NCBI GenBank assembly: GCA_018398815.1
Contig: CM031603.1
Coordinates: 6,425,111-6,489,110, forward strand
DNA length: 64,000 nt
Reading direction: 5' to 3'
Source of the DNA: Conus ventricosus
Taxonomy: Eukaryota > Mollusca > Gastropoda > Neogastropoda > Conidae
Shown in pieces: positions 63,275-64,000 of this stretch. The notes beneath the pieces are model-generated. The model saw only the letters and a list, made by a program, of their open reading frames with translations. It was not told where the DNA came from and did not search any database. How positions within the stretch are numbered: position 1 is the first letter of the stretch; every line of letters begins with the position of its first letter. The position numbers and the translations under genes are program-made.

Positions 63275-64000
63275 NNNNNNNNNNNNNNNNNNNNNNNNNN
63301 NNNNNNNNNNNNNNNNNNNNNNNNNNNNNNNNNNNNNNNNNNNNNNNNNNNNNNNNNNNNNNNNNNNNNNNNNNNNNNNNNNNNNNNNNNNNNNNNNNNN
63401 NNNNNNNNNNNNNNNNNNNNNNNNNNNNNNNNNNNNNNNNNNNNNNNNNNNNNNNNNNNNNNNNNNNNNNNNNNNNNNNNNNNNNNNNNNNNNNNNNNNN
63501 NNNNNNNNNNNNNNNNNNNNNNNNNNNNNNNNNNNNNNNNNNNNNNNNNNNNNNNNNNNNNNNNNNNNNNNNNNNNNNNNNNNNNNNNNNNNNNNNNNNN
63601 NNNNNNNNNNNNNNNNNNNNNNNNNNNNNNNNNNNNNNNNNNNNNNNNNNNNNNNNNNNNNNNNNNNNNNNNNNNNNNNNNNNNNNNNNNNNNNNNNNNN
63701 NNNNNNNNNNNNNNNNNNNNNNNNNNNNNNNNNNNNNNNNNNNNNNNNNNNNNNNNNNNNNNNNNNNNNNNNNNNNNNNNNNNNNNNNNNNNNNNNNNNN
63801 NNNNNNNNNNNNNNNNNNNNNNNNNNNNNNNNNNNNNNNNNNNNNNNNNNNNNNNNNNNNNNNNNNNNNNNNNNNNNNNNNNNNNNNNNNNNNNNNNNNN
63901 NNNNNNNNNNNNNNNNNNNNNNNNNNNNNNNNNNNNNNNNNNNNNNNNNNNNNNNNNNNNNNNNNNNNNNNNNNNNNNNNNNNNNNNNNNNNNNNNNNNN
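63275..64000. other. Assembly gap (Ns)
   Basis: All N to the window end. Missing NOL6 5' exons may lie in or beyond it. Confidence 1.

Overview
This window is animal nuclear DNA. It carries one interrupted gene on the minus strand, dense micro- and minisatellites, and many decayed DNA transposons. The repeat style (CA/GT and GA tracts, a TATTTATATAGCGC interspersed element, BED-finger hAT relics, piggyBac relics) suggests a marine invertebrate, most likely a mollusc and perhaps a gastropod. That lineage call is inference.

The gene is an orthologue of NOL6 (nucleolar protein 6, Nrap; yeast Utp22), a nucleolar factor of the small-subunit processome. I recovered 21 coding exons by matching splice sites and phases to the family. 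They run from 61181 (upstream) down to the stop codon at 6038-6040, about 3.0 kb of coding sequence (about 1,006 codons) in 55 kb. The first coding exon or exons (start codon and N-terminal tail) were not found; they may lie between 61.2 kb and the window end, which includes a run of Ns from 63275.

The gene model has defects. One exon (140 bp) is present twice inside a direct duplication of about 1.95 kb (49.8-51.7 and 52.9-54.9 kb). One exon has an in-frame TGA. Three places need a single-base correction, in or next to short homopolymers, to keep frame. The conserved segment expected between the exons at 12.3 and 11.1 kb is missing. Consensus errors of a long-read assembly explain most of these better than loss of an essential gene.

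Layout: 1-5.9 kb, downstream flank with a satellite, a decayed reverse transcriptase and repeats. 6.0-12.8 kb, C-terminal exons. 13-19 kb, two hAT-like elements and a tRNA-derived SINE. 19-26.4 kb, middle exons among minisatellites. 27.6-32 kb, a piggyBac relic, an internally deleted hAT and one exon. 32.6-43.5 kb, three exons among several hAT-like elements, some with other elements nested inside. 43.5-49.2 kb, long minisatellites with two exons. 49.8-54.9 kb, the duplicated exon. 55-57.5 kb, a piggyBac relic. 57.5-61.2 kb, the most upstream exons found. 61.2-64 kb, a long GT tract, a 30-bp stem-loop and the gap.

The most unusual structure is how closely minisatellites crowd NOL6 exons. In three introns the repeat unit contains the exon's own splice site, giving serial decoy donors or acceptors. 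I see no operon-like or defence-like system.
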